From contig JAKOGI010000441.1 in assembly GCA_029747015.1 (NCBI GenBank), positions 300,001 to 364,000 of the forward strand: 64,000 nucleotides of DNA, read 5' to 3'. Position 1 is the stretch's first letter. Each line of letters starts with the position of its first letter. Both the position numbers and the translations under genes were made by a program. The notes under the pieces are model-generated. The model saw only the letters and a program-made list of their open reading frames with translations, did not search any database and was not told where the DNA came from. Of this stretch, positions 19,456 to 34,130 are shown piece after piece. Source of the stretch: Carnegiea gigantea (lineage: Eukaryota > Streptophyta > Magnoliopsida > Caryophyllales > Cactaceae).

Positions 19456-22400
19456 TCAAACTTTGGAAACCTCCAGTTTTGATAACACATCCTGGATTTC
19501 AGAACTGCTGCACCCTACACCAGCCTCACTGATGTTCGGGCTGTCAAGTGCCACGACATGCGATAGAGGGTAGCTTCGATTTGCATGAAGTGAATTGAAA
19601 GCAGCATTACAGACTCCCTTCAGTATTACGGTCTTGTGGACCCCACCTAGCAAGCCTTCATAATCGGTGTCTCCGCATTCTCCAACAAATACTACTATCT
19701 TTGATAAATCAATGCCCCAACGAACATAAAGATATCTGCATATTAATGATTCAATGAAATACAATTCTACTATGAACACGAGAGGCCTTCACCACAACAT
19801 GAAACTTATTGATATCATTCTCTCAACAACCTCATATGTTGAAATGCCTGTCTACCAGCTATTCCTACAAGCACTTGCAAGATCTAATCTAATCAGTCAA
19901 TCAGATCCAAACAACTCATTTGCCAGGTCTTATATGGGTAAGAACTTGAATAGGGTCAGTTTTGTTGCTCTTCTACCTACCAAATAACAGAACAAGTGGC
20001 TATACAGTATACACCCTCTATTTACTTCTTAAGTTATCAGGACACTCTGACTTGTGCGCATGCTTATGCATTCCATAATGCGAGCATATCTTTGTTAGAT
20101 TTCAAATAATAGCAAGAATATCAAGAAATGCAGATAAGAACAGCTGTAGCTTTACCTAAGTGCTTGACAACGAGATGCCAAGACTGGAACCACATTAAGT
20201 CTGGTCCCGCTCTGACAATAAATCGCATGAAATCGGAGAGCCTGAATTCTCATTGTCTTGCGGAGCTCCTTAGTTGGGGGAACCTATAAATGACGGGGGA
20301 AAGAAAGGACAATATAGCACAACTGAGAGAAAAGGAAATGACATAGCCAATTACCATAAATTTGGAATGAGTTTACCTTTTCTGGGTTCTTTATTTTGAA
20401 TGCGAAGCAATAATCACTGGAAACTTCTTCATCTTCAATGATGACCTGCTCTTCATTTTCACCATTCATCTCAGAGAAAGAAGCTGCCCAACGAAGCAGA
20501 GTTTTCCTGAGGCCTTCCCCACCCCAACGGTGCTCAATGTGTGAATGATAGTCAGAATCTGTCACAATTGGACTCTCCTCTGAATTCAGCGATGAATAGT
20601 ACAAATCACTGCCACTATTGCATATATATGCATCAAAATCATGAAGGTTGAGGCCTTTTTTAAGCAAACGTGACTGAATCTCGGACATCGAATAGGATGT
20701 TGATAATATGAAACCTGTTGAACCTTCAATCTTCGCCTTGCCAGCAGCATCAAATATGTTCTGAATAATCCCAGAAAGTCCGTCTAAATCACCATCCACA
20801 GCAATGACATATAAGTATTTCCTCTTCCTGAATGCCGGATATCTTCCGGCATTAGCAGCTTGGTCGACTTTATCAGGAGAAATAGCCTTCTGTGCGTCTT
20901 TTGGAACACCCTTTGACCATGAAAGAACAGCATGCTCCAACTTTCTTTTGTCATTGACAGCTTTACTTTCATATCCTACATCATTGCCGAGAATTTCACT
21001 ATTTTCTCCGTCTAGTGAGAACTTCAAGTTTAGCGATATATCTTGTATATCTCTCAAAGAATCACTTGGAGATTCAGGTTCATGATGGTTAAGCCCTTCA
21101 TCACTACTTCGCCACTGTGGATGCCTTGGTCTACAACTGGCTAACCGAGATAAGTATGTCCTGCAGTGCGCCGGCCAAGAATACAGGTGAATATTTTTCA
21201 GTCCATTCTGCCGACATTTCGCCCACAGTTGCTTATCAGCAACAAGCTTCAGCAGAGCAGTGGCAATAGACTGCTGATCATGGGGATCAACAAGAAGGCC
21301 ATTATCGAGAACCTACGACAATATCAAATTTGATATGAAGAATAAGAATAGTGATTGCGAAAAACAAAGCGGAAAAAATCCAGACTTCCTAAATAATGGA
21401 CCAGTTCATGCAGTTGAACTTACCCTCTGAATATCCACAGGGCCTCCATTTTTTGTAGCAACCATAGGTAAGCCATGAGCTGCTGCCTGCAATAGACAGA
21501 TGTGAATTAACGTGGAATGGGGAATATAGCTGAAATCTCAAGTGAGCAATGTAAGAGGTACCTCTATTAGAGTCAACCCAAATGGCTCAATAAAAGCTGG
21601 ATTAATAAACACTCCCTGCAGAAATACGACATTTAAACAAAAAGGGTAAGATTTACGGGACAAACCCATTTTCAAAACTTCCATTACATTAAGTTCTCAC
21701 CTCCATCCAAAAGGCATATTACACCAAGCTCTCACGTCGACTTAAAAAGATATCTTCTCTCAGTATTCTATCAACTTGTGCCACCCATTAAGGATATGAA
21801 AGGATGTTGTGCGGTGATATTGAATTTACCGGATGTTTCTCATGCCAATGCAAGCTCGCAACATGAACCTTTTGGTTGTCCATATGCGGCTTACAAATCC
21901 ATTATGATTACAAAAGATTTCTGTAGAAACTATCTATATTGCAATAAAACTTTGGTAAATGAGATTATCTGACTGAGTGGTCCTTCTTTCCCACTCCTAT
22001 GTTCCCCTTTAAGGATTGTCCTCACCTTGACGCAGAAAGCAGCTACGTGGATTCTTGAAGACTCACAAGTCGTGCCTGCTGTGACTACTCAGTGTCATTG
22101 GTTAGGCTGAGTTCGCACCTTGTCAAATCTCTGGTACACAATGATCGTTCTAATAATTAGAAACTCTGGCTGACTAGCTTTTTATATTTATGTTTTGACT
22201 CTGACTTGTCAAATCAACTTTAAGCTGTTTCCTAAACACTTTTAGGCTTTAGCGTCTTTTCGATTGACAGGTCAGCATATTAAGTCACTTAACCTACTAC
22301 CATAATGACTTCGATGCTACGACCATCCATGACTATTGAACTGTATGTACACTAGTTGGGAATGTTCTATTTACATTGAATGATACTTTGGGAATGGCCC

Positions 22401-25400
22401 AAAGCATGTAGAAGATAATTTTTCTTAAGGCTTAATTCGCCTCTACCATCAATGTTCAGTCAGGGCTCAAGAATCAAGTATCGTGATAAAATGAAGCCTA
22501 ACTCTTGACATTGTATTGCAGTTATAAGACCAAGTGTATTCATGGATCAGAAGATGTTTGTAAGAATTGAGGGAACATCTTTTCCTCCATCAAAATGGTC
22601 TTGTAGAGAGTGCATGGTAGCCCTCATGGAAAGACATGCCTTTTCAATGTGTTTCTTTTCTGAAAGGTGATGATCATCTGTTTCTTTTTCCCCCTCCTAA
22701 AAGGCGTGTTCTTCTAATCATCTCTTATGAAAAAGGAAAAAATAAAGAGAGAGAGGGGGGGGGGGAACCCTTCAGTTCAACTTCCGTGTTATGGATATGA
22801 CTCATTCTTCATTTCACCTATAAATGCGAGCAGCATTCAGATGGCTCTTTGGTACATGATCTTGCAACAACCAGCTCACCATGCTTCTGTAGAATTTCTT
22901 TATATAATGCCGTAGCAGTTTGAAAGTTCAGGTCTTTAAAAACTTGGACAAGGATGACAAGAGAGATGCCCATTTCCACCTCAGGCAAACTGACCGCTAC
23001 AGGATGCCACTCAGTCAATGGTCTGATACAATTGCTCTTGACACAAGTGCATCTAAAATGACTATCTTCACCTAAAATATACTTGTCCCTTGATAGTTGA
23101 TACATCAAACTCAAAAACACATTTTACAGCAATACTTCCCTACCAGGGCATACTTTTTAATAATGAATATCTAGCCTATAAAGGCTCCAATTCTCCAAGA
23201 ATTTCATGAAACCAGCAATGCGAGCTGTATACTGCTACAGGGTGGAGCAGATGCATCACCAAACAAATTAGCATAAATTTATGAAAACAGACCTCCTGCA
23301 CAAAGATTATTTCACACCTCTACAGACTTGCACATTCTTACACAAAAATATACTTAACAGAAATGTCTGAAAATACTGAAAATTACTAGAAAAAATTAGT
23401 GATCATAGGAAACTATATCAGCAAATTTGAGCTATGCGAAAAAGTACCTTTGTCTTTGCTGCCAACCGATAAATCTCAGGGACATCAGATTGCTTGTGAT
23501 GTTTGGGATATGCAACTTGACCATACAGATCATATTTATCAATAAGCTTCAGCACCGACAGAAGAACTGAAGCACTTGTACTAGACATCTCATCGATGCC
23601 ATCTCGGTTACCCATTATGAGTGTCTGCAAGATTTTGAATCAAAAATTGTCCACTAAGCATTCAAGCAACAAAACCATTGTGGAGATGATATACAATATA
23701 ATGTGTTGATCAAAGAACAGAGAATCAGACAGATGACACACAAGGTTTGCAAGCTCCCTCAGTGGGCGGCATTCACCAAATGCTTTGACCAAAGTTGTAA
23801 TATTTTTCTTTGGGTCGGGCCTAGCAAGAGCTAGGATCATTGGTTTCCTTGGGTTCGAAAAGAAGCGCATTATCTGCATGACAGAAAGAAAATTAAATGA
23901 GAAACAGCTCCCATCTATGTTTTAATGGACTGGGAGCACAGTTCTAGAGGCAAATAAAAGAACTTGGACAGATACATAAGTGAAGAAAACAGTATTAGGT
24001 ACAAGAAAAGTGAGCAACTCAGAACCTCAGCCCAAATAGGGGGATCAGGTGATGCAGGATGCTCTTCACTTCCTTCTGTTTCAAAATCCATATCACTCTC
24101 ATTTGGCACAATATGATGGAACTCCATCCCAGGAGGGATTATCTGCAGAATGTGATAAACTTCCTGAGAAAACTAACGGAGTGAAGTAAAGACAAAACAC
24201 AATCAACCAAGTCGATCAGCATTATACTTTGGCAGGATCAAGCAGACGAATGAAAGAGACTGTGAAGAAAAAACCCAAATCAAGATCTCATTTATTTCTT
24301 GCAGCTTACATTTAGGAACTCATTACTACGTCAGGACACATACTACTGCCACTGACAAGAAGTAAGATCTTTCTTTTTAATGCGAAACAAAGTATAAAAG
24401 CAAATAAGAGGTTGATCTGCTTCTTGAATGAGTACGTTGTACTTCATAACTAGTTAAATAGGAAGAAGTGGTTTGACGGAGGGCAGAAGTAGTACAACAG
24501 AGCTCCAGAACAGGAAAACAATGAGCTACAAGGAAACATATTGCAGGATTTCAACCTTTTTCAGGAGAATCAGACAAGCAACTCCATGTATCCTCTACTT
24601 GTATATCGGCATTATGTTGTGTGAAGCCGGGTATTCATATCATTCTAGCGGGCCATAAAGATGCATCAGACCTTCATGGTAATGACCTATTAACAGCAAA
24701 ACTACCATTTACCCACTGTTCTAACCAATGTTGATTACAAGCTACCACATATGATACTCTAATAAGTAATAACCCAAATCTATGTTAGACCAAAGCTCTC
24801 TGGATCTCCTATTGATAAAGTTCTCTCACAGCTGAAGACAGGGGCAGGGACACCCACAGAAAGCCCTCTTTTCTCAGGAGAGGGGATATCAGGAATTTAA
24901 GGAGCTAGTTCAAAGAATAGCAACAGACTGTAAACGGATCACCAGATGTCACAACAATTCAGGTTTCATTAATTAATTTACACAAATAAAGGCTCACTTG
25001 ACAGATGTTACTAGTTTCCAGAGACTTACAACCATGCGAGGCATGAACCTTCCATAACAGCTTACACCACGTTTGATCCTTGCACGTAGTTTACGTTCTA
25101 GGAGGTGATCAAACCCATCATACAGTTGCCATTGTTCCTCTATCTCCTGTCTTGTGCTTGTTATGACTATTTCAGAGGCATCAAGAGATAGCTCTTCAGC
25201 TTCTATCCTACGCATTATTTTGTAAGTATTATTTATCTCCTCTTTTGACATTCGACCCTGTTTGAGGAGCTGTTCTAACTTGTCCCGTCCAAGAGAATGT
25301 CCAGTGAGAATCATTGGAACATTTAATGCACCAGACAGAAGAGCCGCAGAATCACCGGCATCAGCATAATGTCCATGGATGGCAACTGGCCACACCGGTT

Positions 25401-27332
25401 CTCCACCACCGATCTGCTCTCCGAGAACTTTGGACATTTGTACTATGTGGTTTAGAGCGCCATCAACAAACTCTGGTATGTGAGGCCAGAGTTGTTCTTT
25501 AGGTATATACTTATCCCTGGGTCCAAATGGTATACGAACAATATAAGCACCACTACTTTCCCCCATCTCATCATCAAAACCTTCAGAATCCCTTGGATTC
25601 AACATTTCTGTAGGTTCCCCATAACTCCAATCCACATCAGGAGCTGAGATTTGTCTAGTGAGCAAATCAACTCTGTATACCCCTGGCATCGACCCTAGAG
25701 CTCTTGCAAGTTCAACCACATATTTGACCTGTATACAAAGAGGGGAAAAAATGCTTCCTTTCAGCCTGTCCTTGACAAGATTATCATCATATCTAGTAAG
25801 TCAAATGTTACCTGACCACCAGTGTCAGAATCACGACCAAGTTCCATATTTTCACCTCGAATCAGACCATGCAGACTGCACACATGAAGATGATTACTAC
25901 ATAACTAATAAATCGCGCAACAGAAAGATTTGTTCCCTTCTGCAACAAAACTAATGTGTAACTAGAATATCAGGAAAAGTACGACAAGCAAGCAGTCATC
26001 GCATTAAATGCTGATACATTGTTAGTTTGCTACCTTAGTAATACAAGGTAAAGCTTCTTCCCTTTCCGCTGACTAGCCCAAGCCTCCACGGTCTCAACGG
26101 AGCTTACTCTTGGCAACGTCCCACGGTTGCTTTCACCATGCATTGAGACATCAGCTGCAGCATCACCCTTCTCTCCCTCCGACAAGTCTTCTGACATATC
26201 CGCAATCGCTTCCTTACGACCCCTCTCTCGCTCCATACGACGTTTAGCCTTGCGTTGAGCCTCTTCATTCTCAAGCTGTATAGCAAGTAAAATAACAGGA
26301 CCACCATGTCAAGCACACAAAAAGCAGGCATGAGGATGATCAAATACCCAGTTACCCCTCATCAATGTAAAGTTGAAATTTGCTACCAGGCACAAGGCAA
26401 ATTAAGGTAAATAAGGGGAAACAAGTTAGTCAAATGAAGCAGCATTGTATTGACCAAAAGAGTAGTGACATAAAATAGATGAGTCAAAATCAGTAAGCAA
26501 TACTGTCAATATTCCCAGTTTATTCTCCAGATATATGGGAACAAAGAAAAAAAAAGTGGATAAAGCCCATGATGGAGAAAGTTCTTGACAGTCAAACATT
26601 TGAGTCTGCATCAAATGACAATCACTCAACATTCTATAAATTAGAAATAATTAAAGAAGAATATTTCCCACAAATAGGAACAAGTTAACTTCCATATATA
26701 AACCAAATTAAATGGTCATCTTTTTCATCTTCTCCCTACTAAATTTTGATTTACGCAGCACTGTGCGGCCACACCACCAAACCAGAAGAACCCAGATCAT
26801 AATTTCAAAAACCCATCAAGGAATCCAACTCAAGATTCAACATTGCCTCCAAAATTCCATAAATTTGACCATAAAAACCAGATAAAGTAAGGAACCAAAG
26901 AAGCACCTGCTTCTTCTGACGAGCCAAATTCCAAATCCTCCAGCACATATTCTCCAATCTAGTATTCCTCTCTTGAGGACTCCTGGTAGCTTGTGCCTAC
27001 ATCATCACCAAATCAAATTACCCAAAGATTTTCTCAGATAACTCCAAAAAACAGAACATGAACCCCTTCAATCAACCTAGAAATATACATAACTACACAT
27101 ACAAAAAGCCAGATAGATTAAACCCTGATGGATAAATTAAAAACAAAACCTTAACCCAAGAGCGGTGGAGATCAGTCTCATCAAACCCAGTAATAACTTC
27201 CTCAACAAAATACCGAGTAGGGCTAAAACGACCTCTTTCTCTAAGCAACAAAGATGATTTTGCATCATCAAGGCCAGGACCCACATCCAGAATTGCTTCC
27301 AAATAACTGTTTATCCAATCATTTCCCGCCAT
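19456..27332 (-). CDS. SPS1: Sucrose-phosphate synthase (SPS, family A type)
   Basis: Thirteen exons: 27150-27332, 26907-26996, 26034-26275, 25812-25875, 25030-25728, 24026-24142, 23742-23873, 23448-23624, 21562-21615, 21424-21486, 20377-21312, 20156-20283 and 19456-19735. They sum to 3165 nt, 1054 residues, the usual plant SPS length. It makes sucrose-6-phosphate from UDP-glucose and fructose-6-phosphate in the cytosol. The N-terminus [20 protein letters not shown] and the YFVEEVI..FDE..LHRSW segment are classic for the A family. The LPRVSSVE motif (S149/S150) matches the regulatory phosphoserine site known as Ser158 in spinach. [14 protein letters not shown] starts the GT4 glycosyltransferase core; [26 protein letters not shown] and [13 protein letters not shown] follow. 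The C-terminal part (after about 690) has the inactive sucrose-phosphatase-like domain ([11 protein letters not shown]). All junctions are GT-AG and no frame damage was seen. Intron 8 (21616-23447) is the longest. Confidence 0.97.
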
Positions 27333-27462
27333 TTTTTCCGGCAACCCCAACTCTTCTCACAGTACTGATGAATTCTTCTTCCCAGTTGATAGTTAATTTA
27401 CCCAGCAAAGTTTGAGTCTTTTTTGCTCTTTAATTCTCCCCCAGTTCTCTAGTGGCGGTTTT

Positions 27463-27465
<3 letters not shown>

Positions 27466-27492
<27 letters not shown>
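27466..27492. repeat. (GA)n microsatellite in the SPS leader
   Basis: An AG dinucleotide run about 135 bp upstream of the SPS start codon, i.e. a CT run in the coding strand, where plant 5' leaders often carry one. Confidence 0.75.
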
Positions 27493-27493
<1 letters not shown>

Positions 27494-27746
27494 CTGAGGG
27501 GTGATTTATTTGGGCAGGCAACGAAGATGGGGGAGGGAGGGGGGCGAATCAAGGCCACATGCATTGGCGTTTAGTAGAGGCAGTTGTCGCCATTAACGGT
27601 AATCTCCTAGAGTGAAATGAATTTCTGTTCTATTCAAATTGTTTTCTGTATTTATTAGGCTTCTAAATATTTTATACTAGAGTTAATTTGGAGGGCCTAT
27701 TTTCCTTAACAGATAATTAAAAGGTCAAAATGGCTAATTTTTTTTA

Positions 27747-27803
<57 letters not shown>
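27747..27803. repeat. (AAT)n microsatellite
   Basis: About 57 bp of AAT trinucleotide repeats in the spacer upstream of SPS. Confidence 0.9.
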
Positions 27804-30675
27804 TGATCAGATGTCAAAATGCCATTGTCTAGGGACTAAAGTATCAATATACTCACAAAATTAGTCATGTAGTAGTATTATGTGAAGTTTAGTTATGACA
27901 GACAAACGTAACACTGTAGAGTTTACAATATGGATCAAATTCATAAATGAGAATATCTGGTATCTCTTGCCACTTTTCACGATATTTTAATAAATAGAAT
28001 ATTTTATCTTCACACAGAATAAATATCATAAATGAGACAAACGTTTGACCATATTGGGTAAAAATTTAGAATGTTGAGATCAAATAATGTGAAACGCTTT
28101 TCACATCAATTCAAATAAAAGAAAAGTCAAGTTACTATATTTTAGAATATTAATAACGTATTGAAGTGTCAGAGTTATTCAAGTTTAACTATTTATTCTA
28201 TGAACATTGCACATTTATAGAATCAATGATACATTATGTTACATTTTTTTATCTATATAGGGTCGCCTACTAATATGTATCACTCTCTATGGAAATTCTA
28301 ATCTTTTATATTTTAGATTATCTTAAATACTCCAATGAAACTATTTCACTCAAAACTTACTTCATTATATAACTACCGCACAAAATATTTCCATAAAATA
28401 TTAAGGGTTTTTTGAATATAATTATCTAAGTTTTGTGGTGGTGAAACTAATAATCCAACCTTCAAAAATAACTCCTAAAACTATAAAATCTGAGGATAAT
28501 TATTTTTATTTTTATACAGTCATTTTAGATAGTATTTTTCAAGCAATTTCAAAATAATATTGTCTTTAAAACAATAAATAAATAAATAAATAAATAAATA
28601 TATCAAAGTGTCTAAATTCGTTTTGAAGTTCAAATTTGTCTAATAAGTATAATATAAAATTATCCATATATTACTAAAAATAAATACTCTCAAATTTTAA
28701 AGCACTCGAAGCTCTGTCTTAGTATTCGATTATTAATTTTCACCACCTCAAAACTTTCATTTTATTTTTAATTATATGTATATTGTTTTCTCTAACCAGC
28801 CCGGATGAGGCAGTTATAGTCTGTCACTCTAGCACTCTTCCACGCACTTCAAGGTAGAAGTGCCGTCAGCAGTACTTTTTTCTTTTTCATACAAAAAAAA
28901 AAAAAAAATTGGAAATTGAACCTAAATTTTTTATTGAGCCAGAAAATCTGTAGTGTTGCCACGTGGCATGCACAGGGAATTTGTTCAAGGTTTTGTTTGC
29001 CATTCATTCCTTTTTTTTTTTTTGATAATTTTGTATTATTGATGATTAAGACGACAAATGAATGATGGGAATCATTCGAGTATTATGCTTTTCTTTGCTT
29101 GATAATTCATCATGTATGGCTAGAAAAAGGTTGGTCCAACCCCTCTAGATATTTCTTGGCCTAAATTCATCTTCTATTTATCTCATTTCAATGGCTAATT
29201 TAACTCATAAAATTTTTTTAAAAAAATTTTATTATTGTAAGATATAAATATAAATTTTATTCGTAACATCAACCTATCACAATCTTAATTCAAAAAAAAA
29301 AAAAAAGAAAGTAGCTTGTATTTATGCACATGTTAGTTTATTTAAAAGAAATAGTATCATCTTAAATAATAATAATAATAAGAAGAAGAAGAAGAAGAAG
29401 AAGAATAAGTTAGCGATTATTTAATTATATTACATACAAAGAAAATAGTGGCGGCATAATAAGATTGTCCCATAAGAATCTTGGGTTAATTATACTCATC
29501 TGACAAATTATTGAAATAATAAAGTATTATATCCAGACATATTGATTTAAATGATTTGACATATGTTATTTTTAAATAAAGTCTAAAATTCAAGTTCTGT
29601 GAATGAAAAATATATGATGGAAGAGCGTTAACTTTTTATTTTCCAATAATAGCTCCAATCCAGGTGAAGCGCAACCCTAAAGACCAAAAAAATAGGTTTA
29701 TATAAATTAGTTGAAGCCAGGTAAATGTTTATTGAATTCACATAAAAGAAATGGCGGTATACATATAAAATTATAGTATTTAGTGATTAAATATCAGACA
29801 TCTATTAAAGTTTTGTTTGCCAATACAAAAAAAGCCAAATCTCTTGAGGAATATGAATATCGAATTCATATATTGATATTTTTTTCCAAAAAACTTAAAT
29901 CAACATAGCTTAGGCTCATGGATATCTTAATTTTGAAATTCCCTTATCCTTCTATATTATCTCACTAAAGAAAATTAGCTTAACATCCTAACATTTTCCT
30001 CTTTTAATACTTGAAGGAGACTAATAATTACTATTTAACTGAAATCTTTTTTTCGACTCAAAAAAGGGGAAGAGTGTTATATTAGATTGTCATCAATGTA
30101 GATAGATATATCATCTGAGGTCCTATTTGACTGACATCTGTATTTCTCGGACGCTACAATCTTCTAGATATCATATACCTTTTAATTAATAAAATTTTTG
30201 TTAATAAAACAACACCAACAATATAATATCATGTGTTCCTACCCTAACAATTTAGCCCTAAAAGCTCCCAAACTAATAATTAATTATTTTGAACTGCCCT
30301 TGTATGGGATCTTTATTATAGCATAAATTACAAGGATTTTGAACCAGAAACAAACAAATGCTCTTAAGATAAGAAAAGCAAATGTCTATCCCAATGTGAT
30401 ACCAATAATTAAGATTCTTCAACCTAATTAATATTTGCAATACTTTGTGGTATATCAATTTGGTACACCATTTAATAATGAGTTCTCCATCATGCATCAA
30501 TAATTCATTCTATATTGAATTTTATGGGAACTCGCCAAAAAAATCTCATATCAATTTTCACTTTTAATACGTGTCAAAAGAAAAGAAAAGGGAAAAGAAA
30601 TTCTATGATAAAAGCATCATGTATATAGACAATAGGGATGAACTGAAGAGAGAGTGCATTACTTGGGAAAGTCTG

Positions 30676-30880
30676 GCACGACACGATAATACAATACAAA
30701 TCCAATCCGAGGTCGGAGAGAAACACGAACTCGACCTGAACTGAACCGATTTTAACCTGAAGTCGATACGGTTTGACCATTTATTGCGAAAATATGTTAT
30801 TTTTCAATTTTGGGCAAATTTAAGATATTTTCAATACCGACAAAAAATTGACCTGTTTATTACATGGGCCAACAATATAT
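30676..30880. repeat. Dispersed repeat, member A
   Basis: Resembles 31531-31740 in the same orientation: an acidic-looking run of GACCTGAACTGAACCGA, then GAAGTCGATACGGTTT, then TGGGCAAATTTAAGATATTTTC and a TTGACCTGTTTATT segment. Probably fragments of one non-coding mobile element. Ends are not defined. Confidence 0.45.
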
Positions 30881-31530
30881 TTATCATTCGTTTATTAGAC
30901 ATGAGAATTTATGTAATGTTATAGATTTATTCCTGGTAGATGGATTTCATTGTGGATGTTGTATAGCTTTTCATTAACAAATCTTTCTTTTTCTATTAAA
31001 AAAATTATACAATCTTTTTTTATATATAGAAATTATACGCTTATTACGTTCTCAAATTCATGCCATGCTGGATGCCCCACCTAGCTACCAAATTAAGGCA
31101 GCTACCAAATTATCAATTGTTCATCATTTTATTTTTTATGGTCACAATTATAATTTCTTTTTGATTGGTAGAATCACAATTAACACTGCAAAAATGACCC
31201 TCCGAAGGAACAAATCCCATAGATACAAGCAAACATTATGATCATTTGTTGATTGCTTTTCTAATAATTTTAATATAAGTTCATAATAACAACAATTAAA
31301 TTATAAAATAATATTTTTCTTCTTCTTTACGAATCTTATGACTAATTTTAAAAGTGTATATTAAAATTGGCAGGTATGATGATCTTATTTAAGAGATATT
31401 GTGGGACTGATAATATTCAAGGTTTACGTTTAATAGGTATCGGGATAATTATTTACTTATTTACGCTGGTTCTCATTAAAGTCATTCTTAGAGAGATTAT
31501 GAGTTACCCAGAAATGAAGCTGGAAAGCAT

Positions 31531-31740
31531 GCCGATAACACGATATGAACCTGACCTGAAGTTACTGAGAGAAATCCGAATCCGATCTGGCCTGAATCGA
31601 TTTGGATTCGAAGTCGGTATAATTTAATCGCTTAGCGTGAAAAATTGTTAATTCTAGGCAAATCTAAACTATTTTCAAAATCGACACGAAATTGACCCGT
31701 TTATTGAATGGATCGATTCGACTCAACCCGTTTTCTAACT
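31531..31740. repeat. Dispersed repeat, member B
   Basis: Partner of 30676-30880, sharing CTGGCCTGAATCGATTTGG, GAAGTCGGTATAATTT, CTAGGCAAATCTAAACTATT and TTGACCCGTTTATTGAATGG. Divergence suggests an old insertion. Confidence 0.45.
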
Positions 31741-34083
31741 CTACCTAGAAATTAAGAAGCACTCTAAAATATGATATTAGTAATGTTAACATCTCAAAAA
31801 AGTCATTTTTCAAAAAATTTATCGTATTATTCGCTCTCATTAGACTTCTTATCTAAGAATTTGTAATCAACATTCAGATAGATTTAAGGTTATTTTAATT
31901 TTAAAAAATGAAATGCTGGAAAATATACAGATTAAATACACTATAATTAATTTATGGAAAATACCCATAGTTGCGTAAATTCCCGCCAAAACGTGCAAAT
32001 TGGGCCACACTCCGGTGTTGGCGGGAACACTGGCTAAACTCAATTCCCTTTGAGTTGGTTTTTTTTTTTTTTTGGGGGGGGGGGAACAAAACTGTTCCTT
32101 TGACTTTGTGTAATAGTAACTGATATTAATTGGTCCCATAAAATTTCTTATTCAAACAGGGGATTCAAGGATTTTGACTAGGAAAATATGTACTACAATT
32201 ATTTCAAATACGTTAATAAAATAGACATTGAATCATATATTAATAAAATATGCTACAGTTAGATTGAAAATATCAGCATAAAAATAGGGATTTTAGTGAT
32301 AAAAATTAAAATCAATTGATCACAATGTGACAGATGTACTTATTGTCTGATGTAAGTATAATTTCTCATATACATACATTAATATAGATTTTTTCAGAAA
32401 ATTTGGTATTTGTTCCACTTAAATGAATTTTTTATTCAAATTTTGTAAAAAGATACGTAACAGAAGAACTCTATCATTATGTGTCAATAATAATTTGATT
32501 CTATTGAGTGCGTGTTCAGTAAAATTAGCTGTTTTAGTAATGGTTAGCCGTTTTACTAACTGTTAGCGGTTTTATTAGTGATTAGTTGTGACCTACTAGT
32601 GGTTAGTGGTTAACTGTTCAATTAGCAATTTAAAATAAATGCATTTTGTAAATGTAGCTGTTGAAATAGCAGATTTATGTAAAATGATTAAAAAGGGAAC
32701 GATAAATAAAGGTTTTTAGTAAATAAAAATATGAATTTTGTAATTTCTAATGCAAACACTAGGTAGAGGTCCTTAAAAGCTATTTTCGTTAGCTTTTGAA
32801 AAATAGTACACAAACCTCTAACTACTACTTTACCGAACACTTTTAAGTAGTGATTTATAACATTTTGATCACTACAAACCACTAACCTCTACTTCAACCT
32901 CTATTATCAAGTACAACCTGAATGTTTAGCAATATTAGTTCTATGTAGATAATGATAAAAAAAAAAAAAGAAGACTTCCTAGTATGATGCCAATGGTTGT
33001 CACGACAAGGATGGAAAAAGATATGCTAACATTTTTCTGCCGTCAAATATATATCCAATGGATTGATTGAAAAATATTGAATACATTAAAGTTGAGTGCA
33101 AAATGTACTTTTATTATAAGTTGAAACTATCCCTAATTATTAAATAATGATGATGTTCACTCAGCCCCAACCAAAAAAATAAAAAATTATGATGATGGTG
33201 GACTTCTTAATTCAATAAAATAGAATATTTAGTTAATATATGTATTCAATATACTCATCCATTCAACACTAAACTAACATATATTGGTTTAAGTGATTTG
33301 TCCCTTTTAAGGTATTAGGTTCGAGTCTTGTGAATGGAGAAGATCTGTTATATGAGAGTTGTACCTTATATTAATCCAACTATAACTCAACTCAAGTGAA
33401 ATTGAGGACCGAAGACCCAACCCCCCCAAAAAAAAAAAAACCATCTAGCACCAAGAAGATATAATAATCTGTCTTTTTTTTTCACTTTTAATCGATCATT
33501 TGTTTAATTGAAGTCGATCTATTAAGTTGTTCATAATGTCAAAAGCTTCATTTGTTTTGTTCTCCCCCTCCCCCCCAAAGTCTAGCCATCCCCTAAGTAT
33601 AATGCATAAATGGAAGTGAATTTTAGGTTGACATCTTATGTAAATTAACTTCATTTATTTTGTCGTTTTAAATATTAAATTAGAGGAAAACTTTATCCAA
33701 TCTTATACCTTGGGAATATTTTGTATGAACATTTTCTCCATGAAGGGTCATATTCTCTATAGAATATTTAGAGGAATATGGTATGATTAGTTGGTTATAA
33801 GTGATATAGTAAAACAAAAGCACTTATCTTTTCCAAATTCAAATAACAATTAGTTATAAAGCGATAAAATATGATTATTCAATATACATAACGAACAGAT
33901 TCAACACATTATACAGATAATATAGTCCGGACCAATATCAAAATTTCTATATAAATTGTCTAATTCTTTTTCCTCATGGGGGTGAGTTCACCAAATCATG
34001 ACAATATACATTTCGTGAGATAGACTTTCTTCTTTTACCTGCTCATATCAACCAAAAAAAGTCAACATTTCCAACGTCAAATA

Positions 34084-34095
34084 TTTGACGTCAAA
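34084..34095. promoter_or_regulatory. Palindromic TGACGTCA-type element upstream of CRCK
   Basis: TTTGACGTCAAA is a perfect palindrome holding TGACGTCA, the consensus for TGA/bZIP factors, and overlapping TTGAC W-box cores. A second ACGTCAAAT lies about 10 bp upstream. It sits just before a pyrimidine-rich stretch (34131-34260) that looks like a 5' leader. The role is inferred from motif and place only. Confidence 0.4.
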
Positions 34096-34130
34096 CCTCC
34101 AAATTTGGGTTATAGGGTGCGTATTAAACA

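Larger units (their letters stand above)
27804..34080. other. Long AT-rich intergenic spacer
   Basis: No protein or RNA gene is supported over 6.3 kb. It holds an AAAT run (about 28575-28600), an AAT/AAG compound run (29366-29406), a pair of dispersed repeats (30676-30880 and 31531-31740), and T-G and C-A compound homopolymers at 32059-32084 and 33421-33440. It separates the divergently placed SPS (-) and CRCK (+) genes. Confidence 0.5.
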
